A DNA stretch of 64,000 nt, taken from positions 49,394,807 to 49,458,806 of the forward strand of contig CM076139.1 in the NCBI GenBank assembly GCA_038025085.1, written 5' to 3'. Below are positions 45,201 through 55,207 of the stretch, one piece after another. The stretch is from Tetragonia tetragonoides (Eukaryota > Streptophyta > Magnoliopsida > Caryophyllales > Aizoaceae). Position 1 is the stretch's first letter; every line of letters starts with the position of its first letter. The notes below the pieces were generated by a model. It searched no databases. It was not told the DNA's origin and worked only from the letters and a program-made list of their open reading frames with translations. The translations under genes were made by a program, and so were the position numbers.

Positions 45201-48200
45201 GGAAACCATTTCCTTACGAACACAAACTCTTTACTTCCAGAGATGGTTCTTGACTTTAAGGGTGAAGATTTTACTTGTCTTGGTGGATGTACTGAAATTC
45301 TTGAATACATGTCTATCTGGCAAGGTTAATGTAGAGAGTCCTCCAAAGCCTGGGGCAAGTGATGTTACTGATGGAAACCCTCTTGTTCTAAAAAGTAAAA
45401 GCATGAGGTCTACTATGGTGGGAATGGCTTTAAGATTGAGAAGGCTAGCAGAAGAATGTGATTTAGTTGCCTCATCTTTCATGGACATAGATTCCAAAAG
45501 CTTGAAAGTGATTTCAGCCCTTGCATTCACTTGTTCGCTTTTGGCTTTCTGCACTGAATTCACTAATTTAATAGCTGATTCACCTGTTTCTAAGAATCCA
45601 ACTGAAAATGCAAGTGATTGCCTCTATGTTCATGTACAAGATTTAGCTGGGCGCCTGTGGCATACAGACCCAGAGGCCTGTGTGAATATCATGTCGCTCT
45701 TAAAAGAACATGGAGTGCATAATGGCTCTTTGCATTTGCTGCCTAAATTTAAGATCTCCAGAGTTGGTTGCATCTCAAAAGACATCCTTACAGTTTTTAG
45801 ATCTAGTGTTAAGTTGATAATTGGATTGAAAAATAAGTCTTCTAGTGCCCACTGGGAGGATACAACATTTTCCAATGATGGTATGCAACTCCTGTTGAAT
45901 GTTGTTGCAGCATGGACGCGTATCCCTTTTCGGATTCCCGCTTACTTCTTCAGATTAAGGTATGCCAAAAATTAGTTTCATTTAATATCATAGTTTTTTT
46001 TGTCGTCTTCTATATTTACTACTGGCTGTTCTTTATTATGTTTGTAGACAAGTTCTTTAATTGTGGTCTATTATCACTGTTTGAAATGCACTGGAAGTTC
46101 CTTTCACGGTGTCTCCCTCATTTTGGTATTTGAATTGCTTTTCTCATAACATTACGAGAAGCAGCGTTTGTCCTATCCTTGGGAGGATCACGAGTAACTT
46201 CTGTGTTTTCTAATTCACTGATACACCCCAAACTACCACCTAGCAATCAAAGATCCTTTTCTAAAAGTTTAGAATGAAACAGGAAATTGAAATGAAGCTA
46301 CTCCCTCAAATAATCTCAAAAGATTATGGCTGTTGGAATTCAGGCTGTATTTGAGGACAATATGAATTAAATCAAAGATAAGAATGGACGTAACTAGAGC
46401 TAATTAACAGCGACACCACTTATTCTAAAATAACGAGGTTTTTGCTTAATCCGGATATAGAAATACCACAAGAGTAAAGCTTAACCCCCTTAGGGACTAG
46501 ACGCCTTTCTAGATCTGGTTTCACCACTAGGATTACCATTCATGTTGGTTCCACATCAATAGCTCCCTACATTTTTGCTACTGAAGAATCAAAGTTTTGC
46601 GAATCCTGTAATTTGTGTTTAGATTGATCTAATCTGCCTAATGGCTGTACATAGAGTGACATAAATAGAAAACATATCCTTTTAGAATAAGTAATAGCAA
46701 TACATAAAAGAAAGCTAAAAATATACAACTTGTTAGACTGAAAATGCAAAGGAATTAAGTTGCTGTCCAGCAGCTCATCTTGCAAGTTCCAGCTCTCAAG
46801 CGGTTAAAACCTGACTTAAAAAATCAAAGAAGGTTCCTCAAGCTCTTATAAAACAACAAGAGAGTATTTCGTTAAGCAAAGCAAAGTGCCAAAAATCCCA
46901 GGGGAAACAAGTCAGAAAGCTCAGTTCTGCCCTTAACAGATAACTGAATTCTGCTGATTTTGATTAACCCTTAATCAATGTAAGTAGTCACTAGTCATGT
47001 TGATTTGTACTAATTAATCATGCTTCAAGACCAAAGTAGTATTTTTAGGTGGGCAGATGTAACTTCTTTCCCAAGTCACTGTCATTCAGCTCTAAACTCA
47101 GAACTCACCTCAAGTAACAGCTTAATCAAGGAATCAACTCCCCTTTTCTGATCTGCTGGCTCATTTGCGTTTCCTCCGCACTTCCAACCCTTTTAGAGCA
47201 CTCATTAGCTTTCTTAGGACCGTCTTATAGTGACCCAAATAAACATGGTGTCAGCAATGAACTCATACAGAATTCATTGGAACACCAAGTCATCAAAACA
47301 GCTTCAAACCACCAATGTTGAGTGTTTCTGACCTGATTGTGGAATCAAGTTCTGACCATGCTACTTAGCTTCATTACTCCTTGGAACACCTCAAAAGTGA
47401 TCGATTGATAGATGCCTTGTAATGCATGAGTCTAAGGAGTAGGCTATTTGGTGGTGTTACGAAGTCTTGGAAAGTTCGATTAATTTGTTCTTGCTGGCAC
47501 GCTTTGTGGGTTTCGGGAGGGAGGAGGGAGAAGAAGTTGTCTTTGCCGTGTTATGGTGTGTCTGGCTGGAGAGAATTAGAGAAATGGTACGGGTCTTCAC
47601 TGGGATCTCATTGTCCACTGACATGTTGTGAGACAAGGTCACAGGATCACTTTCTTAGCCTCTTTCTGGGCTAAGACAGCAGATGGTTTCCAGAGTTTTT
47701 CTGTTTCACAGATTTAGGGACAATCGGGCTGATTTGTAAATAGTTTCTTCATTGAACGAGCCAAAAAAAAAAGTTTTTTCGTAGAGGATGCCTAGTCTTC
47801 CATCAGTTTATGTTGTACTTCTGATCTTCTTGTATATATCTTTTTTCTTATCTAAAAATAAAGATCTGAATGGTCGGGCTTCAACGAGAATATTGAAAAC
47901 GAGCCAGCAGGTAGCACGATGGATCACACCAAGCTCAGACCTTACATGACTTCCTATTCAAGTTTGAATGAGCTAAAATCAGCCTCAATGTACTACAGTA
48001 TGAACTGTTATTATGTACACGAAGGTTTGGACAAATGTGCCCCAACACGTGCACCTCAATCTCCCTTCCGACATCAGAGTTCATGAAAAGATAAAGTAAT
48101 TCTTAAAAAAGGGGCTAGTCTGGTCTACTGTCTTCATGGCTGCATTTGGTGCTTCAGTTCCTTGCTTGCATACTTGGAACTTTCACTTTGAGCCTCAAAG

Positions 48201-49286
48201 ATTTGAGACAAAGAATGAAAGTTTACTTGCTGCCCATGAACTCAAGGTGATTATTTAAGCCCAAAGATATCAGATTAGGAGATAACAAAACATCATCTGC
48301 AGCAAAAATAAAGCCTTAGCTCAAGGTGTTCCCATTGTTAGCTCATTTGTTGCCGAGGCCTGATGCAACTTGCATCATTATCAGCCTAGGAAGTATGCTG
48401 ACACATTGCCTTATTAGAAGTCTACAGCAACTTGCTTCATTCAGTTCAACTTCCCCAAACATCATCATCAGATCAAATATTCTGTGTGTCTCTCTTCCTC
48501 GGCCCTCCCCCATCCAAGGGGAATGCAGGAAAGGGTAAAAACAGCAAACAGCAATGAACAGTCACTTTGGATTAATTCTGTTCATACACATCAGAGATAT
48601 AATTTTGCTCAACTGGCATAGCATGTGTGTTGGATCGACTTGTAGCATTTGTTTTTCGCTTTTAACTCAGAAATAGGCACTTTACCATATCTCAACTGTT
48701 TATTTCAAAACGAATCATTCTTGAATTTATTGATCTGATTTTATTTTTCAGGCCTAGCATTGGTTCGATGCTCATTGCTTCAAGTGCTGGTCATGGAAAA
48801 CAAAATGAGATATCTGTCTCACCTGGATCCCACGTAACACTCAATCTTTGCATTCAGCTGAAAAATTTGCCGCCAGATGTATGCTCAAGATTCTCCAAGA
48901 TCTATTGCATCCTCTACTGCAAAACATCATTTTCGTTGACAAGACATAATGCACAGCCCAGTAGAGAAACACAGATAGGATTTCAAGCATTGGAAACCGA
49001 TATGTTGATAGATTTGAATAAGAAATTGCAGTGCCATGTGATGAAGCAAACAAGAGAGTTTATGAAATGTAGCAATTATCATAATGATGGTGAGGTGGTG
49101 GAGTTATGTGTATGTTTCGAAACAAGTGGTAGAGCACTAGGGTTCTCGACGTGCCTGATGGATGTTTCTGCTTTTCCTCTGGGTTCCTACAGAATCCACT
49201 GGCACAGTGGCGGGGTCGACAGTCAAGGAACTTATTGGAGCATTCTCCCTTTAAGCCCAGGTCCTGTGGTCAATGTGAGACAATAG
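39235..49286 (+). CDS. Integrator complex subunit 7 homologue (EMB1895-type ARM-repeat protein)
   Basis: Seven exons with consistent phases: 39235..39310, 39665..40107, 42045..42230, 43181..43288, 43809..44012, 44101..45959 and 48752..49286. They total 3,411 nt, or 1,136 residues, close to the Arabidopsis At4g20060 length as I recall it. The protein starts MEHIAAECAMGWSIELEKGL. It consists mostly of alpha-helical ARM/HEAT-like repeats (for example the HAVLSSLMSCHVLEVKAALF junction) and ends in a beta-rich domain with SPGSHVTLNLCIQL and HWHSGGVDSQGTYW. Integrator is a nuclear RNA polymerase II-associated complex that processes snRNA ends and attenuates transcription; loss of the Arabidopsis homologue is embryo-lethal. 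The identification rests on memory of the family, and the ARM fold makes it less certain than the gene structure. Introns 2, 3 and 6 hold LINE and SINE insertions. No lesion is visible. Confidence 0.88.
41080..41405 (+). mobile_element. LINE (L1-type) 3' end fragment in intron 2 of the Integrator gene
   Basis: A plus-strand frame reads LLWRWACMALLWCVWLERN and then ARIFSKTEKTIDYVWDHV, the WxVWLERNxRIF signature found at the C-terminus of plant L1 reverse transcriptase proteins. It ends at a stop, followed by a short 3' UTR and an A-rich tail (aaaaaataaataaatt). The element is strongly 5'-truncated. Confidence 0.75.
41470..41615 (-). mobile_element. Au/TS-like SINE fragment with an internal duplication
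   Basis: The stretch tgtggccttacccctatagaaaacagag occurs twice in tandem (about 41510-41537 and 41563-41590). It is related to the SINE core at 13705 (ccttacccctgaaaacagagg). No target duplication was found. Confidence 0.5.
42408..42580 (-). mobile_element. tRNA-derived SINE with 14-bp target duplication in intron 3 of the Integrator gene
   Basis: Read on the minus strand it begins CCCTGAGGAAGTAGCTCAGCTGGCAAG (box A) and later has CCAGGTTTGAGTCCC (box B). It ends in an A-rich tail, seen as T-rich at 42408. TTGGAATTGTGTTT flanks it at 42394..42407 and 42581..42594. Its 173-bp length is full size for such SINEs. Confidence 0.88.
45960..48751 (+). other. Large intron 6 of the Integrator gene
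   Basis: This 2.8-kb intron holds unrecognised repeat-like sequence at 46190-47410 (antisense-looking, without motifs) and a decayed LINE 3' end at about 47415-47870. No coding exon of the host gene is missing, because the phases of exons 6 and 7 fit directly. Confidence 0.7.
47415..47870 (+). mobile_element. Second decayed LINE 3' end
   Basis: It shows traces of the same L1-type C-terminal region (gtgtctggctggagaga, matching the VWLERN segment) with frame breaks. It ends with ttttttcttatctaaaaataaa, close to the end of the element at 41080-41405. It is more decayed than that copy. Confidence 0.55.
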
Positions 49287-52050
49287 TCTTCCAAAGATGA
49301 GTTTATGATTGTTTTGGCATGTAGAGGGTAGTTTGAATGCAGTAGTGTTCATTGTAACAGATCTCTGAGTCAGTAATCTTGTTCTCTACTTTCGAACATA
49401 CACAGGTTAGTTTGCTGTAAAAAGAGAGAAAATGGGGCAACTGAGAGTAGTCTTGTTGGTAGCTGTATATACTAATTATGTGGAGAAACTATGATATCTT
49501 ATGATACTGTGCATATGAATTTGGAGGTTGGCTCAGCCTTATTTTCTTTGAGATGTATTTGCTGATGATGTTCTTATGCTGTTCAGAACTGTGGATGTGC
49601 ATAGAATCATGCAACGTGCAACGTTTTCTTCTGAGGTGCTCCTTGTTAGTATACGATTACAGAAGACTTTAAAGCATATCTGATCGAGGTTTGGTTGAAT
49701 AGAGGTTTTATGATTCATGATTTGGATTGAGTCGATGGGAGTTCAAGGTAGGACTGTGTGGATTGAGTGGATGGTTTGATGGGGGTTTGGAATGTTTTAT
49801 ATCGTCGAGCTTAATGTTCTACGAAAACCATTTTACCAACTTCCAGAGAAGTTTTGGCCCATATGTTGTTCTATCATCTGTGATGGCATTCTTACCAATT
49901 TTCATGGAGAAAAGGGCAAAAAGCGTATGAGCAAAGAAGATGCTTTTTGAGGGGAGTTTAAAGAATCGTAATACTCTTATGTCTGTAAAACATGTTCTAT
50001 CAGTAGCATTCCTCCTACCCAATGAATATCACTTGGATTCTTGGCAAAAGATCCGGGTTAAAATTTCTTTTTGATGATCATCCTAAGTTAACCAAGGAAG
50101 TAACCAGATGAAGGACCAAAGTTCCCCAAGACTGCGTTGACAGAGCTTGCGTGCCAAGCATTAATCTAGTCGAGGAACCCTCAGTCCCTACTCGCTTGTA
50201 ACACGTTTTAAATTGTCCAATGCGTGTGCTTAGTGTCTGTGATACCTCAAATGGACTTTGGTTATGTTTGACAAAAATCAGTTGTAGCTTAACTGTAAAA
50301 TATTACAAGAGAAAAGGAATAGTAGAAAACTGTTAAAAAATTGCTATGAAAACTAGTATGGATAGCTTTCACAAAATTAGTTGTAGTTGTAGTTGTAGTT
50401 GCTGAACGAAAATTATGGCAAACTATTTGGTAGCTAAGAGTTAAAAACACTAGCTCCAAGCTCCAAGCTCCAAGCTCCAAGCTCCAAGCTCCAAGCTCCA
50501 AGCTGTAGCTTTTATTGTCACTAAACTATATTCCAATAAACTATAAGTTCATACTGGAGTAATAAACTACTGGTTCATAACTTGTAAACTATAAGTTCAG
50601 AATCAATATGACGATATGTTAATTACTAACAAATTATAGATTCTTTTCTTTATCTTACAAGTTGTAGATTCTTTTTTTTTTCCGAAGGAAAAAGAATTCA
50701 TCCATTCATAAAAGGTCATTCGCATCTACAACGATGAATATCTCTAAACAAATATAGATCTAACATAATTAAGTATAAATCTACCATAACAATATGAATT
50801 GACTCCCTATATCAAATGCTTGAAATCGGTGTCTTGATCAATCCTGTCGATAATTGACTACTAATCCAAACATTAGTGCTACATATCGGCGTTTTGAACG
50901 GCTTGATCGATAATTGACAAGTTATAGATTCTTAACTAAGCAATTTATGGGTTGATTGCTATTAAACTATAGATTTGAAATTAATAAATAAACCAAAGAT
51001 TCATATGGGTGCAAAGTGTAAGCACAAGGATGCACCATACCATAAATTAAAGCAATTTGTGGACTAATAATTAATAAACTCAACAAAAGACACTAACCCG
51101 AAACTACGTAAAAACCAACCCAGTGACCTGTAAGGCTGTAACCGTTGGCGCCGCCGACACCACAAACTTGGCAGTTGGCACCTTTGATGTCTAAAGAATC
51201 CATTGCCAGACCTTCTGTTGATCTTTCTCAGTGAGTTTTTTTGCTCCCTTTGTGGGTTTCCATTTCCTTCATTTTACTTTGCCTCTCTTTTTCATGTGAC
51301 ATTCTCACTTTTTTTCTTTCCTTTCTTTTATTATCTTTTTGTGGTAGTTATTGATTATTTCCTTCTACAAATATGATTAAATCAACTCAATTATTTGACC
51401 AGAAAGTTAAAGACTTTTAATAAAAAAACAAGGCTGAAGATGGTTCAACTACCTAATTCTTGTTGATATTTATCACCCAGAGCTGCTTTATGTCAATTGG
51501 TGAACAGGGATTTTTTTGTTCCCCATCAGATTTTCCTCAGGTCCAATTTCTTCTTTCACCTCATAAATTTGTTTAATTAGTTCCATTTAATAATTTGTTT
51601 TAGCAAGGAAGAATAATATTTAGCTTCCCCCTTTCTTTATCTGTTGTTGGAGCTTCAGCTTTGGGGTTTGGTATAATCTTGTTTAGGCTTTTCCTCATCT
51701 GGGGATCTCTCAATTTCCTTGCATATCAGATTTTTGATTTTGATTCTCAAGTCTTAACCAATAGAGGTCATTTGGTTCTGTAAGTGGATTTTGTTGATTG
51801 AGTTAATTTGATTGTTTCAGTTTCTGGGTTGATTTTCTTTGTGCCCATTTGATCACTTTTTGAATTTGTGACATATTTGTTTGTCAAGGATTGGCAATGA
51901 AACTCATACTGTGAGTTTCTATTGTCTATTAGGTGCATACAATATGGGGTTGGCAATGAAACTCATATATTGAGTTTCTAGGGTTCTATTAGTTTATACA
52001 GCTTGAGTTTATGCAATCTGAGCTCAAGGAACTTTAGTTGTGATATCAAA
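49287..52050. other. Intergenic region: Integrator 3' UTR, repeats, PLAC8 gene promoter and leader
   Basis: The first 300 or so bases are a likely 3' UTR. A region at 50260-50640 with gttgtagttgtagttgtag and a 7-bp minisatellite looks like a MITE or simple-repeat cluster. From about 51120 the sequence looks like promoter and a long 5' leader of the PLAC8-family gene. No other gene is seen. Confidence 0.5.
50452..50500. repeat. 7-bp minisatellite, seven perfect copies
   Basis: The unit AGCTCCA is repeated seven times without change. The open frame it creates on the minus strand is an artefact. Confidence 0.97.
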
Positions 52051-53607
52051 ATGGTTCGTAGTGAAGTTGTGATTGTTGAAGAGGAAATTAAAGAAGCTGA
52101 TGTTCACAAATCCAAGACACCTAGTCCTTTTCATAGCTTAACACCCCCAAGGGAGGGGCTAAGTAATGGGACTCCAAAAGATAATAAATCTGTGTTCTCA
52201 AGGAGTTCATCATTCAGCAACCTGCGTGTCAAGTTCTGGCAGATTGCTCAAGGGAGAGATGATATGTCTCGTGCTGTACCATCTCCGAGTAGCCATAGAT
52301 TACGGGAAAAGATAAGCCATTTGGCACACAAAATTAGTTGGGATTCTCTTAAGAAAACTTGCAAAGTGTGGTTTAGGAACCCTATGAACATGGCCCTCTT
52401 TGTTTGGATTACTTGTGTTGCTGTTTCAGGCGCAATATTGTTCCTCGTCATGACTGGGATGTTAAACGGTGCGCTGCCAAAGAAGTCTCAGAGAAATGCA
52501 TGGTTTGAAGTGAATAACCAAATCCTCAATGCCCTGTTTACGTTAATGTGTTTGTACCAACACCCGCAGAGATTCTACCATTTGGCTTTGCTCTTGAGAT
52601 GGAAACCAGACGACATCTCTAAGCTAAGAAAAATTTACTGCAAGAATGGTACTTACAAACCCCATGAATGGGCACATATGCTGGTTGTTATTCTTCTGCT
52701 TCATCTGAATTGTTTTGCTCAGTATTGCCTTTGTGGTCTTAACGTGGGATACAAGCGGTCTGAGAGGCCTCCACTTGGGGTTGGGATCTGTATCTCAGTT
52801 GCCATAGCTGCACCTGCAATAGCGGGAGTTTATACCATTGTTAGCCCCTTGGGGAAGGAGTATGATTTCGCAGTCGACGAGGAAGCTCAGATGACTCCTA
52901 TGAATGAGGCAAGTAAGAGATCAGACGAGTTCAGGTTGATGTCGTATGAGAAGAGGCTATCATTTATGGTAAAAGAAGATGGAAAGATTGTTGAGAACAG
53001 ACCACAATGGGCTGGAGGAATATTTGATTTCTGGGATGATATTTCTCTAGCATTTCTCTCACTTTTCTGCGGTTTCTGTGTTTTCGGATGGAACATGGAA
53101 AGGTTGGGATTTGGCAACATGTATGTTCACATAGCGACGTTCATTCTGTTTTGCAGTGCCCCATTTTGGATTTTCAATCTGGCTGCCCTAAACATTAAGG
53201 ATGAAGTAGTGAGACAGGCTTTGGGTTTTACTGGGTTTGTTCTTTGTGCACTTGGTTTTCTCTATGGTGGCTACTGGAGGATACGGATGAGGAAGAGGTT
53301 CAACTTACCTGGTTATACGACCTGTTGTGGTAAACCTGCTGTTTCAGATTGTGCTCTATGGCTATGCTGTTGGTGGTGCTCACTTGCTCAGGAAGTTCGA
53401 ACTGCAAATTTCTATGAAATTGTTGAAGACAAAATGTGCAGAAAAGAACAGCTTGATGGAAATGTCGAGCTAGGAAGCCCAGGATCGCCTTGTGAAGATG
53501 GATTGACCAACAATGATTCTCCCACAATAGAAGAAAAAACTTCAAGCTGCAATGCTCAAATAATGACACCACCATCACCGTTGTCGGTAAACAGAGAAGG
53601 CAAATAG
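52051..53607 (+). CDS. PLAC8-family membrane protein
   Basis: A single-exon frame of 518 residues. The N-terminal 110 residues are polar and Ser-rich (SRSSSFSNLRVKFWQ at 50-64). Hydrophobic helices follow at about 113-137, 207-230, 243-265, 331-347 and 358-383, plus one near 392-407. The Cys-rich PLAC8 signature lies at about 424-456 (TTCCGKPAVSDC, WLCCWWCSLAQEVR, NFYEI). The C-terminal tail is Ser/Pro-rich. PLAC8 proteins are plant and animal membrane proteins tied to organ size and metal transport in some members; the role of this long, multi-helix plant group is unknown. The frame is open upstream to TTG at 52003, but the first ATG is at 52051 and gives a sensible acidic start. No lesion is visible. 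Confidence 0.9.
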   Translation: MVRSEVVIVEEEIKEADVHKSKTPSPFHSLTPPREGLSNGTPKDNKSVFSRSSSFSNLRVKFWQIAQGRDDMSRAVPSPSSHRLREKISHLAHKISWDSLKKTCKVWFRNPMNMALFVWITCVAVSGAILFLVMTGMLNGALPKKSQRNAWFEVNNQILNALFTLMCLYQHPQRFYHLALLLRWKPDDISKLRKIYCKNGTYKPHEWAHMLVVILLLHLNCFAQYCLCGLNVGYKRSERPPLGVGICISVAIAAPAIAGVYTIVSPLGKEYDFAVDEEAQMTPMNEASKRSDEFRLMSYEKRLSFMVKEDGKIVENRPQWAGGIFDFWDDISLAFLSLFCGFCVFGWNMERLGFGNMYVHIATFILFCSAPFWIFNLAALNIKDEVVRQALGFTGFVLCALGFLYGGYWRIRMRKRFNLPGYTTCCGKPAVSDCALWLCCWWCSLAQEVRTANFYEIVEDKMCRKEQLDGNVELGSPGSPCEDGLTNNDSPTIEEKTSSCNAQIMTPPSPLSVNREGK

Positions 53608-54308
53608 CATGTTACATTCACCACTGTAAAGAGATTATACATAGAGATTGTAAGTTTCGATACATTTCGTATGCATTTCACTGTATTCAACAAAGATTAC
53701 AATTTTGTAATTGAGAGGACATATTTCATGTGATGTTGCTCTCTTCTTGTTTTTCATTCTTCTTTTTCAGTGTTTAATTTTTATTACCTTGAAATTAAAT
53801 GGCACTGCAGTTTTTCGATGATCACTGAATTTCGACGTATGTCTCCTTTGTTGTGGTGATCGAAATTGATCATGGTCAATGTGGATGTCTTTTTTCATTG
53901 CATAGATGAGGCTGTGCATCATGTTCCTTGGAAAATTGTGCCCTAACTACTTGTTTCATGTGTAACATTTTGTTCTACGGATTGTGATCCTCTCTAAAAC
54001 CCCATTTCTCACATTTACAGTCTGTTTGGGAGTTTTGGGTGGGAAGGAAAGGGAAGAGAATGAGGGGGACGGGAAGGGAGGAGAATGAAAGTGAAATATT
54101 TCACCTTGTTTGGGAGTTTAAGTAAGGAGAAGGGAGGTGAATGGAGGGAAACCGACTACAGTCACTTAAAAATTCCCATTCCCCTCCATCCCCTCCAATT
54201 TGGGGGAACAAAACTTGAGTTAATGGAGGGGAAAGGAGGGGAACCTCTTTAAAAAAACTGACAAATAAGGAAAACTTTTTATTTTCCCTCATTCTCCTTA
54301 ACACATAA

Positions 54309-54397
54309 CACTTGTGGATGTCTTTTATGTGTTAAAGATTTAACTTTACCTTTTTCGTTTGTATTCAACTTTAACACGTGACAAGCATCCACAAGTG
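54309..54397. mobile_element. Tiny fold-back MITE, 89 bp
   Basis: Two arms of about 30 bases are inverted copies: both read CACTTGTGGATG from the outside and end with GTGTTAAAG. The flanks are TAA at 54306..54308 and 54398..54400, which suggests a Tourist-type element. The loop is AT-rich. Confidence 0.7.
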
Positions 54398-54737
54398 TAA
54401 TGGGTATTGGAAAGGATCCAAATCCGTGTTCCATGGATCAAAGAGATAACTGGAATGTTCAACAATCTTCACACTTCACATTATCCACCTAAAACTTCAA
54501 ATGTAAAAGCAGAAATTAAGACTGTGCACATCAGCATGGTTATGGAATTTGTAGGTGAAATCTGCTATACTTTTTGGTACTGTCCATAGATAGCACAACA
54601 CAATACATACGCATACGGCAAGGAATTTGGGAACCAAACTTAGACTTAGGGACCAGGGTCTATTCTACATAACTTATTTCTGATTGTTTGTCTATTTCAA
54701 CAAAAATTAACAAAGTTGAACATAATCACTAAAAATT

Positions 54738-54787
54738 ACTAACATTTGCCAAAAAAAAAAATGGTAAAAAGTAAAAAATGAAAATGA
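54738..54787 (-). terminator. Pol III terminator of the tRNA-Lys gene
   Basis: On the minus strand, directly after the tRNA 3' end, the sequence reads TCATTTTCATTTTTTACTTTTTACC, with several runs of four or more T that end pol III transcription. Confidence 0.7.
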
Positions 54788-54859
54788 CGCCGTCTGTGGG
54801 GATCGAACCCACGACCACGTGGTTAAAAGCCACGCGCTCTACCACTGAGCTAAGAAGGC
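54788..54859 (-). tRNA. tRNA-Lys (UUU)
   Basis: On the minus strand a 72-base cloverleaf starts GCCTTCTTAGCTCAGTGGTA and ends AGACGGCG. The anticodon arm is CGTGG-CTTTTAA-CCACG, so the anticodon is UUU (Lys). The T arm is CGTGGGTTCGATCCCCACA and both internal pol III boxes are present. There is no intron, and T runs follow downstream. One acceptor-stem pair is a mismatch (T4 against C; the usual plant gene has G4), and the D loop is one base shorter than usual. It could be a working gene with a weakened stem or a recent pseudogene. Confidence 0.85.
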
Positions 54860-54987
54860 TTGATGCTCTACTAAGCAACAATAATTATAAAAACTGTGGC
54901 CTTTTTTTTGGTTTCAAAGAGGCACAGGCTGATGCAGAAAGTTTCTCTCTCCAACTCTCTATCGTCTATCAATCTACATGGGCTGTT

Positions 54988-54989
<2 letters not shown>

Positions 54990-55030
<41 letters not shown>
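54990..55030. repeat. Poly-T tract of about 41 bases
   Basis: A nearly pure T run lies 180-220 bases upstream of the PPR start. On the minus strand it could be the A tail of a retroposed sequence. A CT dinucleotide run (about 55147-55168) lies between it and the PPR start. Confidence 0.9.
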
Positions 55031-55207
55031 CAAAACTTATTTTTGTTGATATTTATTGTTCATATTGATTTTTGTTGAACTTGAAAAAATTCACTAGTGT
55101 TTCACTTAATGAGACCCTCAACCTCTAGAATTGATAAAGCTCAATTCTCTCTCTCTCTCTCTCTCTCATCGCTTAAGCAGTTGCTGGCCCAATACCCGGG
55201 GAGCTAA

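Larger units (their letters stand above)
53608..54787. other. Intergenic region between the PLAC8 gene and the tRNA gene
   Basis: The first part is a likely 3' UTR. At 54020-54260 is a purine-rich block in which tgtttgggagttt occurs twice and gggaaggaaagggaagag-type sequence dominates; it may be a decayed MITE. A small fold-back element is listed separately. No gene is seen. Confidence 0.5.

Noticed and set aside
45231..45563. Minus-strand frame inside the Integrator gene
   Set aside because: It is antisense to a large, well-supported exon with continuous coding sequence.
50289..50501. Minus-strand frame with a repeated Leu-Glu-rich peptide
   Set aside because: It is simply a translation of the 7-bp minisatellite.
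52003..52050. Extended N-terminus of the PLAC8-family protein
   Set aside because: It begins at TTG. The ATG at 52051 is the first usable start and suits the acidic N-terminus.
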